The position numbers were made by a program, and so were the translations under genes. Positions 1 to 12,700 of a stretch of DNA of 64,000 bases are shown here, piece by piece. The notes beneath the pieces are model-generated. The model was not told the origin of the DNA, ran no database searches, and worked only from the letters and a program-made list of their open reading frames with translations. Source of the DNA: Cyanoderma ruficeps (Eukaryota > Chordata > Aves > Passeriformes > Timaliidae). Location of the stretch: the NCBI GenBank assembly GCA_008694505.1, contig VZDJ01000090.1:6875521-6939520 (forward strand), in the 5' to 3' direction. The stretch's first letter is position 1. Every line of letters begins with the position of its first letter.

Positions 1-3000
1 TAAAAGCACAGCGTACTTACTCTGTGTTATTCTGTAGTGTTTATGTAATAAAATCTGTTGCAAGGTTGGTTTTTTTTGGGGCACAGGGCTTTTCATCCCA
101 GCTCTACTGAAGAAATTGATGTGGCTAGTTGAAGTGCATGTGTACAAATTTTTCTGTCTTGGGCAGCCTGGCTGGCTTTATTTCTTACATTGTGTGATGC
201 TTGGAAGAGAGGCAGGAGTGATAAACCTGCCTTTTTTTTNAACTAAACCCTCTTCAGATTTGTGCAGGAAAATAACTATTTTCAGAACACATACAATAGT
301 AAGTAAGGAGACTATCTTCTTTGACAACCAGTTTTCTTTCTGGAGTGCTTGTGGCTGAAAGGATGGTATGAATCCATGGGGATTTTGGTGTGTTAATCCA
401 GTGATACAGTTGTGTGACTTAGCTGAGTGAACTGTAGCTGAAATGTGGTTTAAGGAGTTAGGTGTTACCAAGTGTGCTTGCTAACAGCATAGGTGAGTTT
501 GTGCAGATGTACAAACCAATGTTAATGGGCAAAAAAAGCCTTTCATTTCCTACTTGTGACCTCAGACTGAGAAAACATGTAAAAATTTATTGGACCTAAA
601 TGTTTAGGAATAAACATTTGTGCCATGATGCTGAAACTTTGGGTCAGCAAGGACTCTGGATCACGTGCCTGGATGCCTGCACTGACCAAGGAGACAGTGT
701 TGTGGTGGTTTTGGGGAGAGGGTGCTGGTGAGTATCTGTCTAGCTGCATGGAAGGCACCAAGATTTCTGCCAGGCTCTAAATGGATACAAGGATGGAAAA
801 GGCTTCCATCTCCCAGGTGCCAGTTTTGGTTCTGCAGAGATGAGGAAGGACTGAAAATTACTGTCACCTTTCTGGTGATGGATGAGAAGTGAATCTGTGA
901 ACTCAGCCCTTTTCTTGCTAGTGTGTTACCCTGTCAGCCCCCTGGCTTCTTCCATGAAGGAGACTAACAGGATCTCTTACCAAAAACTGCCAGCCCAGGG
1001 GAACAAGGGGAGCAAGAGTTGAGGTACAATTTCCGTGCTGGCTTTGAGGCTCCAGTTTTACCTGTGTGGAGTGCTGCTACAGCCTAAGGTGTGCCTGGGT
1101 CTGGCCTGTAGACAAAAGCTCTGACTCCAAAGCTGCTCCACAGGCACCCCTCATCAGCACTGCTGTTTCTTTTGTTTTCTGGACAGAAGGAGAGTTAAAT
1201 TTCAAGTGCCTGTAATTCTTATACTTGGAATCTTCAGCACACTTTGTGCCTGTGCAGGGCCCTATGTTAATAACAAGATCTTCTGCTCTTCCTTGGAAAA
1301 CTGGCTGTCTCACTTGATTTCCCTCTTTATAATTTTGCCTGGTCTTTCTGTGCACTTAGGGCACACATTGTTCAGAGGATACTTGCTTGTGCTCAGCCAG
1401 GGCATTAGACTGGATTTTGTTATTGGCTGCTGTGTTAACTCCTGGAACTCTCTGGTAACGCATGGAAGTGCTCAGAGAGAGCAGCCAACTTCATTAATGT
1501 GAGTTTTGCTGGGAGTGAGTGTGACTGAAACAAAACTTCATGGAACTGAAGCAGCTCTCAGCTCCTCCTCAGTGAAGCAGTTTATGGGATCAGAGCCAGA
1601 AGGTCCCTGTTATTGACCCGTTGTTACTTCCTGAGCATTATTGCTATTTGTCCCTGAAAAGGAGCTGGAGGGGACATAGCTGCATGCTGCAAAGCAGGTA
1701 GATGGCTCCTGGGATCTGCAAGGGGGAGTACTGATGTTAAATTACATCCTATCTCGTCCCTGGGAAACAGTGGCCACACCTGAATGTTGGCATCATAGGA
1801 AAGGCATTTGGGTGGCATCTGTGAAATGTATTTGGTTGGTTTCAGATCAGCTCCTGGTGTGGATTTGGCTCTGTCACCCTTGGAATCTGTAAAGATCAGA
1901 GGTGTGGTTGGCTCAGAGAAGCTGACCTTGCCCTTGGTCAAATGTGAGGCTTGTTCAGATGTTCTGTACTGGCACCATTCCCCTTTCTGTGGTTTGGACT
2001 ATGCTCAGACCTTGGGAAAGAGAGTAATTTTATTTCCTAAAATACAGGATATTTTGGAGTATCTAACCCTCATCCAGATGCCTGATGCAAGGTATCACAA
2101 AATCCTGCATCCCCTTGGAAAAGAACCTGGTGCTTTTAGAATGGGGGTTCTTCAGGGTGTCTGCAGTTGGGGCCCATAAGATGGGGGCACCCCAGATCTC
2201 TTGGTAGTGCTGAAATCTTGGTTCTTCTGAAGTCTTGATTCTTCTCATAACACCATACCTGTGGTCATGGGATGGGTAACTAATGGTTCTTGTGCTCCCG
2301 AGGTGAGGTTCTTAGAGAGAAGGATCCTTCCTGCATACCACAGATATGCCAGCTCTTAACTGGTTTTACTGGGAGCTGGGTGGTGACCCACATAAAGGTA
2401 ATTATAAATAGAGAACATACTGGCATCTGGTTTCGTGCAACGTATGAAATGCAGTGTTGCTTGTTCTGATGTCTGAGCCTTGCCAGAACAGTCTCTGTGG
2501 ATCTTGAACAATTCAATAAAAGCTAATTGAGGAGGAAGAGGTTTTGTCCAGGTTGTAAGTAAACTGAGGTTGTACAGCCCAGCCTGAGAAAATTGGTTGC
2601 ACACAATCAAGGGGCTTTTGGAGACTAAAATAGCACAAATCCTTTTGTAGCTAGTGGCAAGTGAGCAGGCATTGGGCAAGGCCAGCATTCACCTGTGTCA
2701 GCGTGTGCTGCAGAGGTGGATCAGTACCTACATCCCACGCAGCTCCAGCTGAGGCAGTCCAGGTAGGGGTGGGAGTTGACTCAGCTCTATTAAACCATGG
2801 CAGGGAAATGGGCCTGTAGTGGCAGCAGTTGTATCAGCACACCTGGCTGAAGCTGGACATGGAGTTATTACCTAGGAAGAAGCAGATTCCACTGCACTTG
2901 GCCTTTTTCTTTGCTCTTGGCACAGCTCCTCACCTATGCCAAGGGTTGTGCCTGGCCATGCTGGACCCCTGTCCTTGGCCAGGCTGGGAACAGAAGTGCA

Positions 3001-5224
3001 GAGGTGCCAGTGCTCAGAGCTGTAAAATCCACAGCTGGTGTGTGTTAGTGCAAGTGTTTGTGCAGACACAGCCTTAAAGGCTTGTGTTGTTAAATATATG
3101 TGTGTCTCTCTCTCTCTGCTTTTTATTTTACTAGCGCTTTTTTGTGTCTCTTATGAAATGCAGGTGTCCCATATAACAAGAAGGGAGATAAAATTCACTT
3201 TAATGGCGACAATTATACTTAACTATGCTGAGTCAATCTGGCAGAAAGAACAAAATGTTCAGACTGGCAGTTTATAATGTAATGTCCTATTAGGCGGTAA
3301 GGAAAGCGATGCCTTCCTGAGGGGAGTGGATAGAGCACAGATTAAAACAAAGAATCTCGAAGGCAATCCACATTTAAGTTTGGGTTGGTGAGATGTCACA
3401 TCTTGAGGCCCTTGCCCTGCCTTGCAGTCCCTCTGCCCTCAGGGCTGTTGACCAGCCCCAGCCCAGTGAGGCTGTGTCAGTGCCACTTGTGAAAGGTCAC
3501 TTTGATGTCAAGGCTGTTGTGTATGCAAAGCACTGGTGCCTCTGGGCGAGTGGGGTGCCCAGCTGACAGTCTACACCTGCTTGGGGTGGGGTGGGGTGAG
3601 GTTTTCTTGGACTTTGGTTATTGGGGAATTTTTTTAACTGTCCTGCAGTCTCCTAGTGCTGTATCACGAGTAGGTCTGACAAATTACAGCAGCATTTCTA
3701 AGGGGGGAAGGGAACGTGTCTGACCAGGTGCACGGAGGAGGGTGTTTCTTTTGGGGGCGTGGGGGGGTGTAGTCCTTTGGTAGCAGAGCTGTCCTGAAGC
3801 CTGGGACCAGCTGGGTCCTTTCAGTGGGTGGCTGCAGGGCATGTGGCTGGGATAGCTACTGCCCTTCCTGCCTGGTTAATTAGTGATCTGAGCAGCCATT
3901 CTGCTTTCACTGATGTGGGACGAGAAAGTGATTGGGGCAGGGATGTTGGGTAAAGGTTTGTTTTTTGCCTAATTTCATATGCAATTCCTAAGAGTACGTT
4001 ACATGAGCCCTTTTTGACATTTGCTCACTGAAGCGAACACAAGCACTTGAAGTTTTCCACAATGGTCGTCGTCTCAATCCCTGGAATAAGCCAGAATCTT
4101 TATTAATTGTTCATGCTTGGACTTTGCACTCATATAGAGAATTAAAAGGCAGTGAGGTACCTAACCAGGAGTTGGGTCTTATACAAATAAAAATTGGGAT
4201 TTTTTTGTTGGTTTGTTGGTTGGTTTGAGGTTTTTTGTTGTTGTGTTGATTTCTTTTTTTTTTTAATTGTCACAGACTGTTCACCTAGGAACCGAATTGT
4301 AGGGCTAGTTGATCCTACCAAACCTTGAGCCATGCAACAACATTCCCACTCCCCACCCAAAATGGTAACAGTAGGAACCCGTCAGTTGCTGGAAGTCAAA
4401 ATGGCTCAGCTTTCCTGCAGTTCTTTTTGCAGGTGGAACTTCCATTAGGGAGTATTTTAGGGCTTTCATCACAGCTTTTTAAATCCTTGCTATAAACATA
4501 CAGCAGCAAAAGAAAGAGCTGAAGGTGTGATTTCTGCTGGCACCTGCTCTTTGAGAACAACATGAAACAGCTAAAAGGGTGCACTAACCACCACAGCGTA
4601 CCGTAACCATGCTTTTCCTTCTAGCGGATGGCAGAGTTTAGCATCTTGCTTTCCCAGGATTGTGGGTTCCAATTAGGAAATCTTTATCAAGCCACTTGCT
4701 CTAGGATAGTCCTGTTTTGTCACTTTACATGGTAATCTGCATCATGCAGCACAAAGTGAGCCTGACTCCTGCACGAAGCCAGCTGCCACGTTTTGTCACA
4801 TCTGAGCAGCCCCAGCAGGCACAGCCTGTCCTCAGCCCTGGCCACCAGCCCAGCAGCAACGCAGAGCAAGTGGCTGCCCCAAAACTCTTGTGGCTTCAGT
4901 GTGCAGCCTCCTTTCTGGCTGCTGGAAACTCCAACCTGTGCTGAGGATAGACATTTGTGTCTGTTGTGTTGTGTTTGGAACACAAAGTGCCTCCAGAGGC
5001 GGAGCATGTGCAGTAATGGGGAAGAGACTTTTTGGGATTTTGATGTGCTTGGAACATGTGCCACAGCAGCCTCTCATCCTGGGTAGGGAGAGGAGAAAAC
5101 AAGTAACTATCAGACACCAGCACTGCTGTGTAACAGCTCAATGTTTCAAATGTTTCAAACCTGTCAACTCCCTTGTGCTGAGACTGTCTTGGAATGATAA
5201 AGATGCATTTTCTGTTTGAAATAG
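1..5224 (+). other. NME7: NME7 last intron (3' part), no other exon seen
   Basis: This stretch lies directly upstream of the terminal NME7 exon and ends in an AG acceptor (5223-5224, context gaaatag). I looked for the preceding NME7 exon, which in the family encodes the end of the second nucleoside-diphosphate-kinase domain, and found no matching peptide on the + strand. It is therefore probably one long final intron continuing beyond the left edge. Open reading frames here are short and unrecognised. It contains one ambiguous base (240, after a T run), a short CT run near 3107-3118 and a T/G-rich tract at 4198-4264. That this is intron is inferred from the downstream exon. Confidence 0.65.
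4198..4264. repeat. T/G-rich low-complexity tract ending in poly-T
   Basis: The tract is built of gttt/gttg units followed by a run of about twelve T, interrupted by gattt. It looks like simple-sequence DNA inside the NME7 intron. No LINE body is recognisable next to it, so it is not clearly the tail of a retroelement. Confidence 0.75.
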
Positions 5225-5257
5225 GTGCAGTACTTCTTCAAGATTCTGGAAGACTAA
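5225..5257 (+). CDS. NME7: NME7 terminal coding exon (last 10 codons and stop)
   Basis: After an AG acceptor, frame 0 reads V-Q-Y-F-F-K-I-L-E-D and then TAA (5255-5257). The human NME7 protein ends in a nearly identical VQYFFKI-type tail, and NME7 is the known tail-to-tail neighbour of ATP1B1, which is exactly the arrangement here. NME7 is a nucleoside-diphosphate-kinase family protein with two NDPK domains. It belongs to the gamma-tubulin ring complex and to axonemal microtubule structures. Only the extreme C-terminus is in the window, with no catalytic residues. The acceptor has a weak pyrimidine tract (tttctgtttgaaatag). A cut six bases later, after gtgcag, is possible but would drop V-Q. 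The call rests on the short peptide plus synteny. Confidence 0.85.
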   Translation: MQYFFKILED

Positions 5258-5495
5258 CAGGCTCCACCTCACCCACTGCAACAGACACGCACACAGAACT
5301 GTGTGTTCATTCATTTATTTGTCCAATGTTTCAACCTGACTGAAATACAAGATCAACAAGAGCACTGTACTCCTGGCTATTATTACATGTTAGAACATAG
5401 AGTTTTGCACTTTAGACAACATTTAACACCATTCTATGGGGTACTGCATTGCTTTTATAAAGTTTAAAATAAAGATTTATTTTCAAACATGTGAC
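5258..5495 (+). other. NME7: NME7 3' untranslated region
   Basis: Sequence from the TAA to shortly after the + strand AATAAA at 5468-5473. A T/G-rich stretch follows (tgtgactttggtttattt, 5491-5508) and could serve as the downstream element. The end point is an estimate of 10-30 bases past the signal. Other + strand AATAAA words lie further on (5534-5539, 6098-6103), but they fall inside the antisense of the ATP1B1 3'UTR, so a longer NME7 isoform is possible. Confidence 0.65.
5468..5481. terminator. Bidirectional polyadenylation signal, AATAAA-GA-TTTATT
   Basis: AATAAA on the + strand at 5468-5473 (for NME7) and AATAAA on the - strand at 5476-5481 (for ATP1B1) are separated by only two bases and form an inverted repeat. 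Each points away from its own coding region, as needed for two converging genes. Additional - strand AATAAA words at 5501-5506 and 5314-5319 offer alternatives for ATP1B1. Use of both is inferred, but position and orientation fit both genes. Confidence 0.75.
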
Positions 5496-5636
5496 TTTGG
5501 TTTATTTCATACATTACACTTTCTTGCAGAAAAAATAAAATTGTACAACTGCATAAATATAAAATTCTTCCACCATGAAAATGGCTAAAACATTCAATAA
5601 AGACATTAGCACCACAGTGTGCGATGCCTTCAGCAG

Positions 5637-5680
5637 GAAAAAACAAAAAAAAAAGAAAAAAAGAAAAAGAAAAGAAAATA
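5637..5680. repeat. A-rich purine tract in ATP1B1 3'UTR
   Basis: Nearly pure A with scattered G (aaaag/aaaaag units) and one C near the start. It reads as a U-rich polypyrimidine stretch in the ATP1B1 message. Confidence 0.8.
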
Positions 5681-6363
5681 TACAAAGCAAAGAGTTATGC
5701 CTATCACTGAGGAGAGTGATAGCCTGACCCAGTCTCTCACACAACATACCAGAGGATAAGGGAAGAGGTGGAGAGAGACAGCATTCGCTACAAAGCACAG
5801 TACACAATCACCTATTCTCTTTAACTTCACTTAAGTTAGTTTGCCTGCCACCCCTCCAAATAAAATACCCTAACACCACAGAAAAGCCAGAAGCCTTATG
5901 GAGTGCTGTTAAATATCGTCTCACAGGTGGGCCTTTCTTTGAAAAGGAACAAAATAATGAGAAGTTTCATGCCAGTTCTAGTCCCATTGAGTATTTACAC
6001 CTTGGACAGCAAAGTCTTTGCTCACAAGAAGTAGAAAACAGATACAATACATGGCTTGAAAAATGACCAGAGTATGCACCTATAGTACTGTACACTAAAT
6101 AAAATACACAAGGCAGCAATACTTAGGGGCCAAAACACTGCTTACTACAAGTCAGTTATGGAATCATAATTTACAGTAAAAATGGGCATGTCCCAAGGCT
6201 CAATTTTGTTTTCTTTTGTCATTTACAGTAGAATAAATATTTGTCGCTATTGCTACACTTTGTTTACATTCTAACCTAGTAAATGCAGAAAGCTAGTGTA
6301 AAGCATATAGATTACGTGTAGGTCCCATACGTATGACAGTTTGTTCAAGACTAGTAGGTTTTC

Positions 6364-6433
6364 TTTTTTGTTCTTTTTTTTTTTAACCTTTTTAAATGGC
6401 TAGGAGGAGGAGGAGGGGGGAGGAGGAAGAGAG
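6364..6433. repeat. Poly-T followed by GGA-repeat, ATP1B1 3'UTR start
   Basis: T-rich run (6364-6384) and then GGA repeats with a G6 interruption (6403-6433), lying just after the stop codon in the sense direction. This is low-complexity DNA; the sense RNA reads CCU repeats and then A-rich sequence. Confidence 0.75.
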
Positions 6434-6445
6434 TTGTGCTTACGA

Positions 6446-6712
6446 TCAGCTGCTTTTTATGTCGAATTTAATATCAAAGCGTCCCTGGAAGCGGTCCTTG
6501 TCGCTGTAGACGATGTTCTGCCCGTAGGCCCTGCACTCCACGCGCACCTCCATGTCGTAGGTCAGGTTGGTGAACTGCACGGCCACCAGCGGCTGCAGGT
6601 ACCGCGGCTGCAGCAGCTTCCCGTAGTAGGGGTAGTACTGCAGCCCGAAGCCGGGGTAGCCGCCCATCCCATAGTACTCCACCGTGCCGATCTTGTCTGC
6701 GTCCTCCTCTCG
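6446..6712 (-). CDS. ATP1B1: ATP1B1 exon 6 (terminal coding exon)
   Basis: 267 coding nt, acceptor cccgcag|CGAGAGG, ending in TGA (6448-6446). Residues 218-305 carry the family signature region ([17 protein letters not shown]), the sequon at N266, cysteine 277 and the conserved [10 protein letters not shown] tail. It is GC-rich compared with the flanking introns. Confidence 0.97.
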   Translation of the reverse strand, partial: REEDADKIGTVEYYGMGGYPGFGLQYYPYYGKLLQPRYLQPLVAVQFTNLTYDMEVRVECRAYGQNIVYSDKDRFQGRFDIKFDIKSS

Positions 6713-9700
6713 CTGCGGGGGGAACAGGAGGCACAACCAATGACAACGGCCCAAACTCCGTCCCTCGGCTGGATCAGCAGCTGATCCTCAGCGAGACCCC
6801 AGACCGTGACCTCCCTTTGGTCAGCGTTGGTCCCCACCGTGACAGCACTGCCTGGTCAGCACAGGAACAACAGCACCTCCCAGCACACATCAGCCAGGAA
6901 AAGGGCTTTGCTTAATTTAAAGCCTCAGCCACTTCACATGGTTTGAAATCACCAGAGCCTCCTGTGTTACCATTGCACAGGCTTTGGCCACAAAAACTTT
7001 GCTGTTTCTCAGTCGCTTTACACATGCCAAGTATGAAATACCTTCCCTGGAGGCCTTTTTTTCAGCTACAGCACAGCACCTGGAAGCCAAATGGCTACTT
7101 TTGGAGATACCTTTAACTATCTTGCCCTGCTTTTACCCCACACTGTGAGGGGAGCACTAACTCATCCATCAGCAGGGCTTTGAGAAACTTCTGTTCCTGA
7201 GGACGAGATATCCCAAGTAAGAACCACCCCATTTGTCTATGGAAAGGCAGGCAGGGGGATAACTACACTTGGACAAAGGCTTAGTCATCCCCTGAAGCTT
7301 CCCAGCTCTGCTCTGTTGCATTTCAATTTACCTTGGCAACGCAGTGAACAGGGATGAGATTTGGGTTGTATTTTGCCATAACTTCAGGAGGGAGGGATTC
7401 ATTGACTGGAGCCTAGAAGAAATCCAAAACAAGGGGAAGTTACACACTGGACGCTCCTCTGCAGCAACAAAGATCAACAGTACAGAACACACACCATTAA
7501 CTGGAATCCCGTCTAAGCACAGCTCAGAGGCAACAGCTCTCAGTGGTTCTTGGGACAGACAAGTAGTGTAACACAACTGGAAGAGGGGAACTTGACCCAA
7601 GCAGAACTGCTGGCTGTTCTTACAGCTTCACCTGCTGTGGATACAAGCAGGTCAGGCTGGGTTTAGTTCCATGGTGTCCCTGAGGAAAGCATTTCATGGC
7701 AAGAGCATCTATAGCTAGTGGGGCTTGTTTATGCAAGCTCAGGCAGTGGCAGGATTGCACTGGTGCAGGATTTGCCACCTGCCTGCCAGATGCGTGTAAT
7801 CAGGACTAGAAATGCACAGGAAAGAACAAAGGGTGGCCAGTCTCACCCTGACACTGCTGAACTTCAACACCACCAATAAGGAAGGACAAAAGCTCTGGGT
7901 ATATCAGAGAAGGGTGCGAGTGCCAACTCTCATAGTCCAACCATTAACCCAGTTGGTCTTTGGTCTTTTAAGGTGCAGCAGTACTGCTTGACAGCACTGC
8001 AGTTTCAGATCTGCTTTACAAACACTTTTCCGAATCCAAGAACTTCCGGGTCTCTGCTGGAGTGTGGAACCACAAAAATAAATACAGCCTTGGATACGTT
8101 GTTTCTAAATGAAACTTGCAAGGTCATTCCGTGACTAGACCCTGCTGTCTAATGCTGTCTTGGAGGTCTCCAGAGCTCCGTGGCAAAAAAATAAAAAAGA
8201 GGAACACACCCACCCCTTCTTTTTCCCATGCACATCTCCTGTCACCCCACAGCCACCACATACCAAGCCACCATGGTGCATTCTGCTAAAATGTTTCCAC
8301 CATGCATCAAATAAACCAAAAGTTTGCCCATTTCTTTTAGCACAGGACAAGCTCCCTTTGAAGGAAACATTCCTGAGGACTCGTTAGACAGCACCATTTC
8401 CCATCCTCAAGTGCCCTGACAGATGGGAATGAAGGTGGTGTAGAACGCCATTTGCACTGTTCTCCATCGAAAGGACGGTGTGCAGGCTTTGCACACCACC
8501 TTGTTCAACAGCACATGTTTTGCCACTGAATTCTTAAAAGAAGTTTTTAGCATTTTAATGCATTGGGGGAAAAAAAAAAACCAGATGGAAAAACCATGAA
8601 TGTCCAGATTTACACCCTTCAGCATTACTGCAAAGGACAGAGCGACCAGTTGGCAGAGATATCCTACAGCCTCTGGAAAACTACATTAAATTAACTAAAG
8701 ACCTGCTCACTTTTCTTGCACCTGTGCCTGACTTTCAAATGTAGCTTACTCTTTAGAACCCATGTTTCACTCTGGTATTTAATATTAGCATTTCATAATT
8801 TAATTAAGCAGTTTAAGCAAGGCAGAGAAGTCTACACTGCCTGAGGAAAGGAATGGAGTGGGTCAGGGCATGACAAAATGTACTGATGTTACTACAGACA
8901 GGGTTGGTCTGGGTTGGTCCCATGGAAACATTCGGGAATTTAAAATGCAACTTATCATTTGAAGAAAACACCCCTTTATAGCGACTCCAGTAGCAGGCTC
9001 AGAAGTTACCAGATAAATAACCAGGAGGTTGCACTGTGAAGTTCACTACGACTTGTCACCAACTTGCAGTGCACAACTTTCACTGCTTTTAAATTAAAGG
9101 CATTTTTAAATCAAGTTACTCAAATTGTCTCACAATTTATCCTCTGCAGAAAGGGTTTAATACTGATCTCTTTCCAGACATCAAAAAGCAGGCACAGCAA
9201 ATCTGCAGCCAACCCCTCCTCCTGATCAGTAGCTTCTGCTAGAAAGGAAAGAGCGATACTTGCCTGAGGTTTGAAGCCAATAATTCTGTTGAGCTTGACA
9301 AGGATGCATGGTTTGCCATCCTTGTACCCATAGGTGGGATCATTTAATCCAGAACAGTTTTCCAGCCATTCACGTTTGAATTTGCAGACCTTCTTCTGGC
9401 CCTGGGCATCATTATATGGTCCTCTCTCTTTGTATTCAGTAGGTGTGTCTGTCATGGCAGGGGAAGGAAAAGACAACATATGCAGTGGGATCTTTTGCAT
9501 GTCACTTACACTTCCCTGGGCAGTTGATTTCCCCAGGGCACTCCACAGACCTATGCCCAGCCACTCCCCACATGGGGCTGCTCCCAGACCAGCAAGTTTT
9601 ATGGAGTTTTGTTTTAGATTTCTTTCAGAGTCACCTGGCCCAGGGACTAACTTTTTTCTGGGCAGATTTTACAAGTGGGTTCCCCTCAAATTTGATACAA

Positions 9701-12700
9701 ATGTATTATGAGGTGAGAGTCTCATACACATGATTACAAATAACCTATTAAAGGTTAGCACCTCCCAGATGTTTGAAAGTGTGGCATGAAGAAGACCAAC
9801 ACTGGCTTTGGCAAAGTCATCAGTAAAACCCCTGTTACTTTCTGAGAGAATAAGGTCAGTGCCACGAGCTTCAGAGTCAGCTGCAATGTTCTCCAAGTGA
9901 AATGTGGGGGTTCCCAACCCTACAAAAAGCTGCTAACTATGGCCCAGCACCGTCTGCCCCAAGGAAATTAATGAACAGCCAGTTAACCAATGTGCTGCTG
10001 GAACAGCTGAAGATCAAGACCAACATTGCTCAACCTCAGCTTCTGGTGGACCTGACAGAGGCATCATTCAGAGCCCTCAGCTGTAGGAAACAATCAAGAC
10101 TTACCTCCACAGTCCTGAAACACTATGTTTTCCGTTTGTTGCTCAGCACTGTAGTCCCTTAAGAAATTATCAAGGTTCCTCACGTAGGCTTCATAACTTC
10201 TGGGATCAGAGGCAGTAAAGGCAATTTCTGTCTTTTGAACCTGGGGGACTTGAGTCAGTCCTAAGAAAAGCAAAATCAGGAAGAAAACATTAAGTACACC
10301 TCAGAGCTGCACAGCCTCCAGACGACAGCATCAACATAACTCCTAATAACAATACTAATCTCTATTTTTCAGACTTAAGAACTTTGACAAAACAGCTTAA
10401 GCTCACTGGAGGAGAGGTTCTCCTTCCAACAACAGTCTTAGATATTTATCACAGTGGTTACGTCCGGTAAAAAGACAAAAATCACAAAATGGGGAAATGA
10501 GGCTACAAGTCAAAGCTTCCTTCAAGAAAAACAGCCAGCCACAGGTCCGCTATGCACTTCTGCCTCTTCCTCGAGGACAGAAGGGAAGCTGTGTGTGAGA
10601 CCAACCACACAGAACATAGGTATCCCTAACAGGCTGCCCTCAGTGTCTGCAAACCCTGTGTTTAGGATACAGCACAGCTGTCCACTCGTGGACTCCTGCA
10701 ATAAAAGACAAGAGAGGTTTCCCAAATCCGGTCACGCTCTGTCTGCTGGAATCCACGTGGCCTTTGTGTGTCTCTTCTGTGGGATGCAGGGCAGGAGACA
10801 TTTTCTCCCTCAGTAAAATTCAGCTGCCTGAGCACTGCCTTCTCTCTTTTCATTGCCTAATTGGGTATTTCTGACTGTAAAACTCATCTTCTGAGCTCTC
10901 TTATCAGCAGCTCATCACCAAGGAGGTGAGTAGGAAATGCCACCACATGGAAGAGTTGTTTAAAAGACTCTCCAGATTCTGGGCTGTGCTAACCAGCTCA
11001 GATCTAGACTATAATAATAATAATGCATGCAGAAGAGACTATAAACAAGAAATGCCTACAGATAATAAAAAGCACCAATTCCTTTGCTCTTCATTGTGGA
11101 ACTTTGAAACAGTTGCTCCTATGCAATGTTTAGGTCACATTTTAATTGGAAGTATTGATGCATGGCTAACACTTTAAGTAATGGAAACCGAGTTCATGCT
11201 GCTTTTGTGGCAGCCACTGTAATTATTGAGGTCTTGACTTCAGTTTAGTTTGTCATCTTCATTTTAGCAAGATCAAGAAAAGGAGCAGGGGAGCAGCATT
11301 TGCTTTGACAGCTTTCAGAACAGGCCTGTTGCCAAAAGCTCCTCTGGTGCAAAACTCAGGCAGCTTAGCTGGCTGGCCCCAGCCCACCAGAGCTTGTGAC
11401 TCCAGCAGTTTTTCCAAAGCCACTTGAGTGCTTCTGCTCAGTCCCTCCTCGGACCAACTCACCACTCCCCCCCACCCCCCTGCCACTACTCGCTAAGTTG
11501 GAATTTGTAACCTAGGACAAAGATTAGCTTTGTTCCCCTAAAAGCAGCTCCTGGTCACCAAAGACTGTGAGAAGTCCAGCAAGGAGCTCGGATGTTACAA
11601 GTTTTATTCCTGAAGCAGCTTTAACTGCTCAAAAATTCCTCTAGTACAAATGGACCACGTTGAATTTACAAGTTTGGAAGCAATTTACTATTCCTCTAGC
11701 AGAATGACATCCCACCCTCCAAAGTCAGTGGTTTTCAACCCCTTTTTGAGCAATTACTCATCTTCTTGCTTCACAAACAGTTATATATAGAATAAATACA
11801 CCAGTTTCCATTTTAGTAAGGGACTTCAATCCCATCCTGCCAAGCCCTTCTCATGTTACCACTCAGCTGTGAAGCAGCAGACTCAGTCACCTGAGGTGGC
11901 TGTCTGGAATTGCAGCAGAGGCAGGCCAGGCCTTGGGTCCTCTTCTGGGTCTGCCTTTTCCAGAGTTCAAGTTACAGGTGTGTCATCCAAGTGTATAAAT
12001 ATAATAATTAAAAAAAAAAATCAAGAAAACATTGCCAGGCTTGTTAAGTTCCAGTCAGGCAAGTGAAGCTGTCAGTTTTGCTCAGGACCTCCCCATCTCT
12101 GTATCTTGTTTTGGCCAAGGTAACACATCGGGCACACACAGGCCTGGCAAAGGTGACAAGAAGGTCAGCAATAAACCCTGTGGTTTGTAAAAGCCACCCA
12201 GTAGAAGATCTGTGTTCTTTCTTTAAGAGAGCCTGGCCACTGATAGGTACAGTCCAAAGCCAACCCTCTGCCCATCACAGAAGTGACTTCACTGGAGAAC
12301 AGACTCCCATCCCAAAGCATCCCTGTCTTGCACATCTCCACAGAACTGCCATGAAGCCCAGGCAGTACCACCAAGCAGCTGTTCCAGCGGCAGCACAAGG
12401 GAACCACTGTTCTGCCAGGTAGCCTGTGGCCAAAGCTGGGCTGTTTTCTGCCTAACTGGGAGCATTTCCAGGTGTTTGGATGAACCAGACTCTACCAGGC
12501 TTTGGCACACGAGTGGTTGCTTTGTTCAGGATAGGAGCAAAGTAGAGATCAATCTTCCCACTTACAAAGCAAGAAAGAAAATCTTTATGAATATAAAAGA
12601 CTTGTCATGAAAATTAACTTCATCCTAATTAAAAAAATGTGCTACTGGCTTCTACCACAACCTCCATTCTTACTTGCCTGCAACTGACTGGATGCAAAGC

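Larger units (their letters stand above)
5460..6445 (-). other. ATP1B1: ATP1B1 3' untranslated region
   Basis: About 1 kb between the ATP1B1 stop codon (6448-6446) and the signal cluster at 5501-5476. No AATAAA or ATTAAA in the sense direction was seen between 5507 and 6445, so a single main 3'UTR of roughly 950-1000 nt is expected. It contains a sense-strand polypyrimidine tract (complement of the A-rich run 5637-5680), a sense CCT-repeat (complement of 6403-6433) and A-rich runs. The exact end is inferred. Confidence 0.7.

Noticed and set aside
1..5224. A penultimate NME7 exon in the left part of the window
   Set aside because: I searched for the expected end of the second NDPK domain and saw no matching peptide with splice sites.
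5501..5506. Use of this - strand AATAAA as the sole ATP1B1 poly(A) signal
   Set aside because: It is possible, but two further signals follow within 190 bases and I cannot choose from sequence alone. The 5476-5481 copy was preferred for its symmetry with the NME7 signal.
6434..6784. 116-codon + strand open frame antisense to ATP1B1 exon 6
   Set aside because: It is the mirror of a GC-rich real coding exon with no independent evidence.
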